Below, one piece after another: positions 1 through 5,228 of a stretch of DNA of 5,533 nt (position 1 is the stretch's first letter; each line of letters opens with the position of its first letter). Both the position numbers and the translations under genes were made by a program. Source of the DNA: an uncultured Verrucomicrobiota bacterium (GTDB taxonomy: Bacteria; Verrucomicrobiota; Verrucomicrobiia; Limisphaerales; UBA1096). The notes beneath the pieces were generated by a model that was not told the DNA's origin, searched no databases, and was given only the letters and a program-made list of their open reading frames with translations. The stretch is taken from NCBI GenBank assembly GCA_913050205.1, contig CAJXAU010000139.1:1-5533 (forward strand), given 5' to 3'.

Positions 1-764
1 TCGCCACGCTCGTTCGGCTGTACCATCGCGAGGGCGACTACACACAGGGCTGGTGGGGCACCCGGCCGGACACCAGCGGGCCATACTTCGACCGGGCCAA
101 GTGGAGCGGCAGCGACAAGATCGAGTCCGGCCTCAAGGCCGCGCTTGGCCAAGCGCCAAGGGAAACGATTGATCTCGTCAAAGCCGTCCTCGCCCGGCAC
201 AAGGTCAAGATTGACGGCCTGCCCACCGGTCGGACGATCGCCAACACCGACACTGCCAACGGCCCGATCCGCATCCCGCAACCGACCGGTGACCCGAAAA
301 CTTGGATCGCCACCCTCGGCGAAAAAGTCGCCACCGAGCGTGCCATCAAGGCCAAGGGCAATGCCAAGCGCGGCGAAAAATTGTTCACCAGCCAAGCCTG
401 CATCGTTTGCCACACCACCCGCGACGGCCAGACGCCCAAGGGCCCTCACCTCGCCGACATCGGCAAACGCTACAAGACCCGCGAGCTGATCCAGTCCATC
501 CTCAACCCCAACGCCATCGTCGCGCAGGGCTTCGATACCTACTCGTTCACTCTCGAGGACAACTCGGTGCACCTCGGCTTTGTCACGCTGGAGAGCGCGG
601 ACACGATCAGCATCCGCAATGCCGCAGGAGTCGCCGCCGAACTACCGGCCAAGCAGATCAAAAAACGCGAGAAGATCCCGGCCTCCTCCATGCCGCCCGG
701 CCTCGTCGCCGGGTTGACTCCGGAACAGTTGGCCGACCTTCTCGCCTACCTCGATTCCATTTGA
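1..764 (+). CDS. PVC-type heme-binding cytochrome c domain protein, C-terminal part (5' truncated by window edge)
   Basis: The reading frame is open from the window edge (first whole codon at base 3) to TGA 762-764, giving 253 visible residues. The first ~75 residues include LYHREGDYTQGWWGTRPDT, the kind of segment that precedes the heme domain in large verrucomicrobial/planctomycete proteins with HEAT-like or propeller regions. The C-terminal ~135 residues are a cytochrome c module: the heme-attachment motif CIVCH is at visible residues 133-137 (bases 399-413), followed by GPHL, ILNPNAIVAQGFDTY and SSMPPGLV, where Met230 is the likely distal heme ligand. The order matches the Pirellula/Verrucomicrobium-type putative heme-binding domain (TIGR02603 type, from memory). 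Covalent heme requires an exported protein, so a signal peptide should lie upstream of the window. The likely role is periplasmic electron transfer linked to an oxidative enzyme domain; the substrate is unknown. The stop overlaps the next start (TGATG). A 16-bp palindrome in the frame encodes ALGQA. Confidence 0.88.
   Translation, partial: ATLVRLYHREGDYTQGWWGTRPDTSGPYFDRAKWSGSDKIESGLKAALGQAPRETIDLVKAVLARHKVKIDGLPTGRTIANTDTANGPIRIPQPTGDPKTWIATLGEKVATERAIKAKGNAKRGEKLFTSQACIVCHTTRDGQTPKGPHLADIGKRYKTRELIQSILNPNAIVAQGFDTYSFTLEDNSVHLGFVTLESADTISIRNAAGVAAELPAKQIKKREKIPASSMPPGLVAGLTPEQLADLLAYLDSI
141..156. repeat. Iterated palindrome copy 1, GCGCTTGGCCAAGCGC (16 bp, perfect)
   Basis: This copy is inside the cytochrome-domain gene, read as GCG CTT GGC CAA GCG = ALGQA. 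It shares the core CTTGGCCAAG with the other copies. Confidence 0.75.
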
Positions 765-1522
765 TGCCCGACGGTTTTTACGAGACGGACAAGGCGCTCT
801 CCGAGTATCTGCTGTTCCACTACGGCAAACCGGACGAGGTGCTGCCGTGGGCGTTCGGACCAACGGACGCGCTCGACTACCCGGTGCGCTGCGCCACGGA
901 GTGCGTCGATACCGGCCGCATCCCGGCTAACGCCCGGGGGCTCGACCTCGGCTGCGCCGTGGGCCGCTCGACCTTCGAACTCGCCCGACATTGCACCGAG
1001 GTCATCGGCGTCGATCTTTCCGAGAGTTTCATCACCGCCGCCGGGCAACTCCAGCGCGATGGCCGGCTCGACTACTCGTTTGCCATCGAGGGCGAGCTTG
1101 GCCAGGCGGCCGTCGCCGAAGTGCCTTCCGAGGTGGATCGCACGCGCGTCCGCTTCGAACAGGGCGACGCCACGTTTTTGCGGGATGGCCTTGGCCAATT
1201 TGACATCGTGCTGATGGCCAATCTCATCGACCGCCTCCCCTGCCCGGCCAAGTGCCTTGAGCAACTGCCCGGGCTTCTCCCGACAGGCGGCCAATTGATC
1301 ATCGCCACCCCCTGCACCTGGCTCGAGGAATACACCCCCAAGGCCAAGTGGCTCGGCGGTAGCCAAGCGCTTGGCCAAGCGCGAACGCTCGACAGCCTCC
1401 GGGAAATTCTTTCCCCCGATTTCGCTCTCGATGCCACAACGGACCTCCCGTTCCTCATCCGCGAACACGCCCGCAAATTCCAGTGGAGCGTCGCCCAAGC
1501 CACCCGCTGGGTTAGGCAGTGA
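764..1522 (+). CDS. Stand-alone OvoA C-terminal-type SAM methyltransferase (putative 4-mercaptohistidine N1-methyltransferase)
   Basis: The product has 252 residues. It matches, end to end, the methyltransferase domain found at the C terminus of OvoA, which N-methylates 5-thiohistidine (4-mercaptohistidine) to ovothiol A. Visible family signatures are YETDKALSEYLLFHYG (6-21), LPWAFGPTDALDYPVRC (27-43), SAM motif I LDLGCAVGRS (60-69), acidic motif II GVDLS (82-86, Asp84), FEQGDA, FDIVLMANLIDRLP, TWLEEYTPKAKWLGG, and the C-terminal FLIREHARKFQWSVAQAT. The OvoA sulfoxide-synthase half (DinB-like and FGE-sulfatase-like domains) is absent: the frame upstream of the ATG is out of frame with the cytochrome gene. 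ATG 764-766 shares its A with the preceding TGA, so the start is translationally coupled and needs no SD of its own. An insertion-like stretch SQALGQA (about 200-206), encoded by a palindromic repeat, sits in a loop between WLGG and RTLDSL. The fold and family are clear; the physiological substrate is inferred from the family. Confidence 0.87.
   Translation: MPDGFYETDKALSEYLLFHYGKPDEVLPWAFGPTDALDYPVRCATECVDTGRIPANARGLDLGCAVGRSTFELARHCTEVIGVDLSESFITAAGQLQRDGRLDYSFAIEGELGQAAVAEVPSEVDRTRVRFEQGDATFLRDGLGQFDIVLMANLIDRLPCPAKCLEQLPGLLPTGGQLIIATPCTWLEEYTPKAKWLGGSQALGQARTLDSLREILSPDFALDATTDLPFLIREHARKFQWSVAQATRWVRQ
1362..1382. repeat. Iterated palindrome copy 2, two overlapping perfect palindromes
   Basis: GCGCTTGGCCAAGCGC at 1367-1382 is identical to copy 1. 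It overlaps GCCAAGCGCTTGGC at 1362-1375, so the motif runs as a 12-base-period tandem. It lies inside the methyltransferase gene and again encodes ALGQA. Confidence 0.75.
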
Positions 1523-1597
1523 ACAAGAACGCGGCACATTTTTGATAAAAAAAATAATTGATAAAAAAGTTTTGCAGGGTCTCCAATCGTGGACGCG
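1523..1597 (+). promoter_or_regulatory. AT-rich leader with two near-identical TTGATAAAAAA blocks
   Basis: The sequence between the methyltransferase stop and the zinc-ribbon gene changes abruptly to A/T tracts. TTGATAAAAAAA begins at 1542 and TTGATAAAAAA begins again at 1558, a 16-base direct repeat. Such a tract suits a promoter region or a bent or nucleoid-protein-bound site for the downstream gene. I do not see a well-spaced -35/-10 pair, so the promoter assignment is inference. No GC-rich hairpin precedes the tract, so it is not an obvious terminator for the methyltransferase gene. Confidence 0.3.
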
Positions 1598-2200
1598 ATG
1601 AAAATCTCCTGCCCCAGTTGTGGCCAGCATTTGGACGCGCCCGAGGAACTCGCAAACCAGACGATCGAGTGCCCCGCCTGCAACGGTAAATTAAACGTAC
1701 CCGCTCCGCCGACACTCGAACCAGCGCCCTCTCCTGCTCCCCCTCCCAAACGTTCATCACCTAAAGTATCGGCGACAACACCAACGAAAAAAGTCAACGA
1801 TAAGAAAGGCAAGTCGCGTCTGCCCATCATCGCAGCTGTGGGACTCGCCTGTATCCTGATCATGGGTGTGGTGACATTTGCCCTCTCAGACTCTTCACAG
1901 ACCTACGAGTGGGAAATGGATGGAGACAAATTCTATTTGGAAGTCAACTCAGATGGTTCTTTTGTACTCGCACCATCAGAAGGAATGTCACCTGTGTTTG
2001 GAAACTGGGAAACAACTGGAAACGGAAGTGTGATTGTTTGCGCTGGGAAAGTCAGGGGGACCAATGAAAGAATATCCGTTTCCTATGACAAAAACTCGAT
2101 GGAATTGGTTGAATTCAAAATTAGAGGAATGAGTGTGCTGCTAAGAACGGTTGGCAATCCCCAGTTCAAAAAATCTGATCACACGATCGACACAAGATAG
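1598..2200 (+). CDS. Zinc-ribbon, Pro-rich linker, single-pass membrane protein of unknown function
   Basis: From ATG 1598 the product has 200 residues. Residues 5-28 form a small zinc ribbon with two CPxC knuckles (CPSC at 5-8, CPAC at 25-28). Residues ~35-73 are a Pro/Ala then Lys-rich linker. Residues ~75-97 (LPIIAAVGLACILIMGVVTF) are one transmembrane helix preceded by basic residues, suggesting a cytoplasmic ribbon and an exported C-terminal half. Residues ~100-200 are a soluble, probably beta-rich domain with short repeats of the type WEMDGDKFYLEVNSDGSFVL and FGNWETTGNGSVIVC. This resembles the small 'how much does this differ from default' beta domains of PVC proteins, but I do not recognise the family. 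GTG at 1589 is an alternative start (GCAGGG lies about 9 bases upstream); ATG 1598 is preferred because MKISCPSCG matches the usual beginning of such ribbons. The second half is noticeably more AT-rich than the neighbours. Confidence 0.78.
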   Translation: MKISCPSCGQHLDAPEELANQTIECPACNGKLNVPAPPTLEPAPSPAPPPKRSSPKVSATTPTKKVNDKKGKSRLPIIAAVGLACILIMGVVTFALSDSSQTYEWEMDGDKFYLEVNSDGSFVLAPSEGMSPVFGNWETTGNGSVIVCAGKVRGTNERISVSYDKNSMELVEFKIRGMSVLLRTVGNPQFKKSDHTIDTR

Positions 2201-2230
2201 TAATTCGAAGACAATCTAACCCAGTCTGTG

Positions 2231-2240
2231 TAACGCGTTA
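2231..2240. promoter_or_regulatory. 10-bp perfect palindrome TAACGCGTTA upstream of the Cys-rich lipoprotein frame
   Basis: TAACGCGTTA is its own reverse complement and ends 7 bases before ATG 2248. It could be a dimeric regulator site, or be chance. No Shine-Dalgarno sequence is visible in front of the ATG. Confidence 0.2.
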
Positions 2241-2247
2241 ATCAAAC

Positions 2248-2517
2248 ATGATTTTGAGAAATACTCTTTTCGCCATTACAGTGGCACTGTTTATCGGTTG
2301 TGCCCAAGAAGAACCCGAGCAACAGACCGCCAAGCGGCTGAACCAGCACGGAATCGTCGCGCACGCCTGCTGAGAGGGCGATCCCTGCTGCGGCATGAAG
2401 GACTGCTGCGACATGACCGAAAAGAAAAGCGGGGAGGCCTGCAAAAACGCCAAGTGTGTCCTCATCCCCGGCAACGAAAAACAACCCGCCACCGAAGCCA
2501 AGCCCAAGCCTCACTGA
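2248..2517 (+). CDS. Short Cys-rich lipoprotein with one in-frame TGA (candidate selenoprotein, or disrupted gene)
   Basis: Starting at ATG 2248, the frame reads MILRNTLFAITVALFIGC, a lipoprotein signal peptide with a lipobox-like FIGC and Cys18 as the lipidated residue. A charged linker follows, then AHAC41 and TGA at 2371-2373 (codon 42). After it the same frame continues for 47 codons without a stop: EGDPCCGMKDCCDM, EACKNAKCVLIPG, and a Pro/Lys/Ala tail, ending at TGA 2515-2517. If the internal TGA is read through, the product has 89 residues. Codon use on both sides is the same GC-ending style as the neighbours, and the downstream part is full of Cys, so it is real coding sequence. The TGA follows a Cys codon and makes a C-stop pair where two CC pairs follow, so the position is Cys-like. 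It is either selenocysteine or a TGC/TGT-to-TGA change (mutation or sequencing error). Reading stopped at 2373 would leave a 41-residue lipopeptide. The role is unknown; a metal- or thiol-handling periplasmic lipoprotein would suit the composition. Confidence 0.55.
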
Positions 2518-2551
2518 CCCCGTCCGGCGCGGGCGCTTGGTTTGGGCTTTT
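2500..2551 (+). terminator. Probable intrinsic terminator at the end of the Cys-rich lipoprotein gene
   Basis: AAGCCCAAGCC at 2500-2510 pairs with GGTTTGGGCTT at 2539-2549 (11 pairs including one G-U) and is followed directly by the end of a TTTT run. The intervening loop holds a smaller stem, CCCG 2519-2522 with CGGG 2530-2533. The left arm lies inside the last codons of the lipoprotein frame, which fits that frame ending at 2517. The T run is short, so termination may be partial. Confidence 0.5.
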
Positions 2552-2614
2552 CAGCGCGGGGGTTTTGTGACAGAAGCCGGCCGAGCAATTTCATTTTTTA
2601 TGTCAGCACAAACC

Positions 2615-3949
2615 ATGAAACGCAGGACTTTTCTCGCGGCCACCGCAGTCGCACCCACCATCCTCCCCCGTTCCGTTTTCGGGGCAGGCAAGAAACTCAA
2701 CATCGGCTTCGTCGGCATGGGCGGCCAGATTCAGGGACACGTCCGGAACACCCTGCAGCTTGGCCACAACGTCGTCGCGTTTTGTGACGTCGATCCTAAC
2801 CAGACCGACCGCTCGCGCAACCGACACAAGGACAAAGCCGGCAACATCAATGCCTACATGGATTACCGGCAGATGTTGGAGAACGAAAAGTCGCTCGACG
2901 CCGTGGTGATCGGCACGCCGGATCACTGGCATGCCCCGATCTGCACTGCCGCCATGAAGGCCGGCAAACATGTTTTCTGCGAAAAACCGCTGACCCACAC
3001 TGTGGCCGAGTCGCGCGATCTGCGAAACCTCTCCCGCACGGCGAAAGTCGTCACGCAGACTGGTAATCAAGGCAGTGCCTCGCCCAACCTGCGCCGCAGC
3101 ATTGAGTTGATTCAGGCTGGCCTGCTTGGCCAGGTTTCCAACGTGCACGTTTGGCACCCGGCACACGGTTGGCCCAACGGCGGCGCCCGACCGGCCGGCG
3201 AAGACACAGTGCCCAAGGGAATGAACTGGGATTTTTGGTGCGGCCCGTCGCCGCTGCGTCCGTACAAGGCAGGCGTCTATCACCCGGGCAAGTGGCGCGG
3301 CTGGTACGACTTCGGCAACGGCTCCGTCGGCGACTTTTGCTGCCACTCGTTCAACATGCCGGTGCGCGCGCTCAACCTGAAGTACCCGGGCGAAGTCCGC
3401 ATCAGCAAGGTGGAGAAGGCCGGTTTCGAGACCTACGCCAAGGCCGTGACACACACGTTCCATTTTCCGGCAGAGGGTAAACGCGCCGCAGTGAACCTGA
3501 TCTACTACACCGGCGGCGTGGACATGCCGCCCAGTCACATCACCGATGCCATGATCGGCACCTTCGGCAGCGTCCCCCGCGTGGGTGCGGTGGTCGAGGC
3601 GGAGAACGGCCTGCTCTCCTCCGGCCTGTGGAATTCCCAGTGCTACGTCAAGTTGAACGACGAGAAAAAATTCGTCGGCGCAGGCAACCACAGTGAAGCA
3701 AAAAAAATCGCCCAAACCCTACCGCGTGCGAACGGGCATTTCCGGGAATGGACCGATGCGATCCTTGACGGCGGCAAGACGTTCGCGCCGTTCGAGATCG
3801 GTGGACATCTCACCGAGATCGGGCTGTCCGGCATCGTCGCACTCAAGCTGCAACAAAACCTAAAGTGGGACGGCGAGACAATGAAAGCCAAGGGCATCCC
3901 CGAGGCCGACGCCCTCGTCCGCAAACAAAACCGGACACGCTGGCTCTGA
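2615..3949 (+). CDS. Tat-exported Gfo/Idh/MocA family oxidoreductase
   Basis: From ATG 2615 the product has 444 residues. The N terminus MKRRTFLAATAVAPTILPRS is a twin-arginine signal (RRTFL) with a hydrophobic stretch and likely cleavage near VFGA, so the folded enzyme with bound cofactor should reach the periplasm. The Rossmann fold follows: LNIGFVGMGGQIQGH (28-42), the acidic end of beta-2 AFCDVD (55-60), TPDHWHA (101-107) and the hallmark EKP at 123-125. The C-terminal half carries WHPAHGWPNGG, MNWDFWCGPSP, GKWRGWYDFGNGSVGDFCCH and a final FEIGGHLTEIGLSGIVALKLQQ, as in the planctomycete/verrucomicrobial exported subfamily. These enzymes use NAD(P) on sugars, inositols or related polyols; this one's substrate cannot be read from sequence. 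ATG 2600 in the same frame (adding MSAQT) is an alternative start; neither has a clear SD. The frame is open further upstream but would run through the terminator, so those codons are not used. It is convergent with gpsA, 26 bases away. Confidence 0.92.
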   Translation: MKRRTFLAATAVAPTILPRSVFGAGKKLNIGFVGMGGQIQGHVRNTLQLGHNVVAFCDVDPNQTDRSRNRHKDKAGNINAYMDYRQMLENEKSLDAVVIGTPDHWHAPICTAAMKAGKHVFCEKPLTHTVAESRDLRNLSRTAKVVTQTGNQGSASPNLRRSIELIQAGLLGQVSNVHVWHPAHGWPNGGARPAGEDTVPKGMNWDFWCGPSPLRPYKAGVYHPGKWRGWYDFGNGSVGDFCCHSFNMPVRALNLKYPGEVRISKVEKAGFETYAKAVTHTFHFPAEGKRAAVNLIYYTGGVDMPPSHITDAMIGTFGSVPRVGAVVEAENGLLSSGLWNSQCYVKLNDEKKFVGAGNHSEAKKIAQTLPRANGHFREWTDAILDGGKTFAPFEIGGHLTEIGLSGIVALKLQQNLKWDGETMKAKGIPEADALVRKQNRTRWL

Positions 3950-3955
3950 CCCCAC

Positions 3956-3976
3956 CGCTTGGCCAAGCGCTTGGCC
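3956..3976. repeat. Iterated palindrome copy 3, between convergent genes; possible bidirectional terminator
   Basis: CGCTTGGCCAAGCG (3956-3969) overlaps GGCCAAGCGCTTGGCC (3961-3976). It fills nearly all of the 26-base gap between the oxidoreductase stop (3947-3949) and the gpsA stop (3978-3976), touching the latter. RNA from either strand can form a 6-bp GGCCAA/TTGGCC stem with a GCGC loop. There is no T run, so intrinsic termination is uncertain. Confidence 0.65.
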
Positions 3977-4956
3977 TAATCCTCCGCCTTGCTGACTCGG
4001 GTGGTTAGGTCGAGCAGTGCCTGCCGGAGATCCTTGCCTTCGTGTAGCATGGCGTACACTTCGTCTATTATCGGGGTGTCGACGTTGCGTGACTGCGCGA
4101 GGTTCCACGCGGAACGCGCGGTCGGGTAGCCCTCCACCGCCGAGGCGGAGTCCGCGAGGATGTCCTGCGGTTTTTCGCCTGCGCCGATCCGCAGGCCAAA
4201 CTGGTAATTCCGGCTCAAGCTTGAAAAACAGGTGACCGTCAGGTCTCCCAATCCACCCAACCCTGCGAAGGTCTCCGCCCTGGCTCCGCAGGCCACGCCG
4301 AGCCGGCGAATTTCCGCGATGGCACGGGTCACCAATGCCGCCTTGGAGTTGTCGCCAAATCCCAGCCCGGCCGATGCCCCCGCAGCGATCGCAATGACGT
4401 TTTTTAGTGCACCACCCAACTCCACGCCGATCGGGTCCCCACTTGTGTACACGCGAAACGTGGGCCGATGAAAAATTTGCTGCACCGTCGCAGCCGCCTC
4501 GTCGGAATCGCTGGCCGCCACAGCCGCAGTGGGCATGTCGCGGCAAACCTCCTCGGCCAGCGTCGGTCCGGACAACGCCACCACCTTGGCCAAGGGCATC
4601 GTCTCACCGAGGACACCGCCCATCGTCAGGCCGGTGTTGAACTCAATCCCCTTGGTCACGCTGGCTGCCACGCCGTCAAACTTGGCCAAGCGCTCGCTCA
4701 CACCGCGAAACGCAACCGACGGCAGCGCCAGCACAACGCACCCCGCCCCATCAATTGCCGCGTCCAACTCCGGCTCGACTGGGATGCCGGCCGGCAGTTC
4801 AACCCCGGACAGATAGCGCTCGTTACGTCCGGTGGAGGCCAGCTTGGTCAGGGCATCGGCGTCTCGCCCCCAGAGGCAAACCTCACCATCGGCCACGTGA
4901 ACAAGCCGCGCTAGGGCCGTACCCCATGCCCCGGCACCAATCACTGTGGTTTTCAA
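3976..4956 (-). CDS. gpsA: Glycerol-3-phosphate dehydrogenase [NAD(P)+]
   Basis: The product has 326 residues, close to the usual length of the family. It reduces dihydroxyacetone phosphate to sn-glycerol 3-phosphate in the cytoplasm, the backbone for phospholipid synthesis. Motifs in order: Rossmann VIGAGAWGTALA (5-16), VCLWGRD, NERYL, VVLALPSVAFR, SVTKGIE (99-105), ALSGPTLAEEV (127-137), GGALKNVIAIAAG (181-193) with catalytic Lys185, NSKAALVTRAIAEIRRLG (203-220), and AGLGGLGDLTVTCFSSLSRN. The start is TTG at 4956: it puts MKTTVIGAG in the normal family position and has a strong Shine-Dalgarno sequence 8 bases upstream. The frame is open farther upstream to 5025, but those residues do not resemble GpsA. 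Two CTTGGCCAAG palindromes fall in the gene (4681-4690 and 4584-4595), both encoding LAK, and a third palindrome overlaps its TAG stop. Confidence 0.95.
   Translation of the reverse strand: MKTTVIGAGAWGTALARLVHVADGEVCLWGRDADALTKLASTGRNERYLSGVELPAGIPVEPELDAAIDGAGCVVLALPSVAFRGVSERLAKFDGVAASVTKGIEFNTGLTMGGVLGETMPLAKVVALSGPTLAEEVCRDMPTAAVAASDSDEAAATVQQIFHRPTFRVYTSGDPIGVELGGALKNVIAIAAGASAGLGFGDNSKAALVTRAIAEIRRLGVACGARAETFAGLGGLGDLTVTCFSSLSRNYQFGLRIGAGEKPQDILADSASAVEGYPTARSAWNLAQSRNVDTPIIDEVYAMLHEGKDLRQALLDLTTRVSKAED
4584..4595. repeat. Iterated palindrome copy 4, CCTTGGCCAAGG (12 bp)
   Basis: This is the core CTTGGCCAAG with different flanks, inside gpsA and encoding PLAK. It may be ordinary coding sequence that fits the motif. 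Confidence 0.5.
4681..4690. repeat. Iterated palindrome copy 5, CTTGGCCAAG (10 bp)
   Basis: This copy is inside gpsA. On the coding strand it reads CGC TTG GCC AAG = RLAK, a different frame relative to the palindrome from copies 1 and 2. Confidence 0.55.
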
Positions 4957-4964
4957 ATCTATGT

Positions 4965-4973
4965 CCCCCTTTC
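4965..4973 (-). promoter_or_regulatory. Shine-Dalgarno sequence that fixes the TTG start of gpsA
   Basis: On the minus strand the sequence reads GAAAGGGGGACATAGATTTG. The AAAGGGGG block is followed by 8 bases and then TTG 4956. This is the clearest ribosome-binding site in the window and supports the non-ATG start. Confidence 0.75.
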
Positions 4974-5073
4974 TTGAATCATCTGATCTCCGGTGGCCCG
5001 CAGGCGCGAACCAATCTGGACACACCGCCCTGACACTGCAAACTCATTCATCGTAAGGACAAGCCAGGCGCCC

Positions 5074-5195
5074 TTTGGACTGCGGTGGCAGAGCGCAGCG
5101 CGACGCCGCTTTTTGAGATTTGTCGGTTTAGCCAGTTCTCAGTACCCGGTTTTTGAAAGTGCCGGCGCCGCTTCGCTTTGCCGGCGCACTCCAAA
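5074..5195. repeat. ~122-base foldback element (imperfect inverted repeat; MITE-like or structured RNA)
   Basis: The ends TTTGGACTGCGGTGGC (5074-5089) and GCCGGCGCACTCCAAA (5180-5195) pair at 14 of 16 positions (one G-T). The pairing continues inward: AGAGCG (5090-5095) with CGCTTT (5174-5179), AGCG (5097-5100) with CGCT (5169-5172), and CGCCG (5104-5108) with CGGCG (5163-5167). The top may add TGAGA (5114-5118) with TCTCA (5137-5141). The element is therefore one long cruciform or hairpin with a TTTGGA...TCCAAA terminus. GC-rich foldbacks of this style recur in intergenic regions of some verrucomicrobial genomes as I remember them; copy number here is unknown. Confidence 0.6.
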
Positions 5196-5198
5196 CTC

Positions 5199-5216
5199 AC
5201 CGCTTGGCCAAGCGGT
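5199..5216. repeat. Iterated palindrome copy 6, ACCGCTTGGCCAAGCGGT (18 bp, the longest)
   Basis: This copy lies between the end of the foldback element and the stop of the minus-strand gene at 5229. A transcript of that gene could form a 7-bp stem with a GGCC loop 13 bases after the stop codon; no T run follows. Confidence 0.7.
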
Positions 5217-5228
5217 AGGACGCTTGGG

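Larger units (their letters stand above)
4957..5228. other. Intergenic region upstream of gpsA containing repeats
   Basis: This 272-base gap holds, from right to left, an 18-bp palindrome (5199-5216), a large foldback element (5074-5195) and about 100 bases of plain sequence before the gpsA Shine-Dalgarno. No plausible protein frame is present; the overlapping open frames are arginine-rich readings of the hairpin. The gpsA promoter should lie in 4975-5073 on the minus strand, but I see no convincing -35/-10 pair. Confidence 0.6.

Noticed and set aside
302..763. In-frame extension of the methyltransferase frame upstream of 764
   Set aside because: It is an Arg/His/Pro-rich shadow of the cytochrome-domain gene; the methyltransferase family begins at the YETDKALSEY region just after ATG 764.
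2298..2570. 90-codon plus-strand frame across the lipoprotein and terminator
   Set aside because: It is a highly Arg-rich out-of-frame reading of the Cys-rich frame and runs through the terminator hairpin.
2456..2614. Upstream extension of the oxidoreductase
   Set aside because: It would place about 50 residues before the twin-arginine signal and cross the terminator; the Tat signal at MKRRTFL marks the true N terminus.
2758..2768. GCTTGGCCACA, and GCTTGGCCAGG near 1096 and 3123, as further palindrome copies
   Set aside because: They match only one half of the palindrome and are explained by ordinary Leu-Gly-x codons.
2603..3715. Long minus-strand frame opposite the oxidoreductase
   Set aside because: It is a composition-driven antisense shadow of a clear Gfo/Idh/MocA gene.
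4957..5025. N-terminal extension of GpsA to 5025
   Set aside because: It does not resemble GpsA, and a strong SD plus TTG sits at the normal family start.
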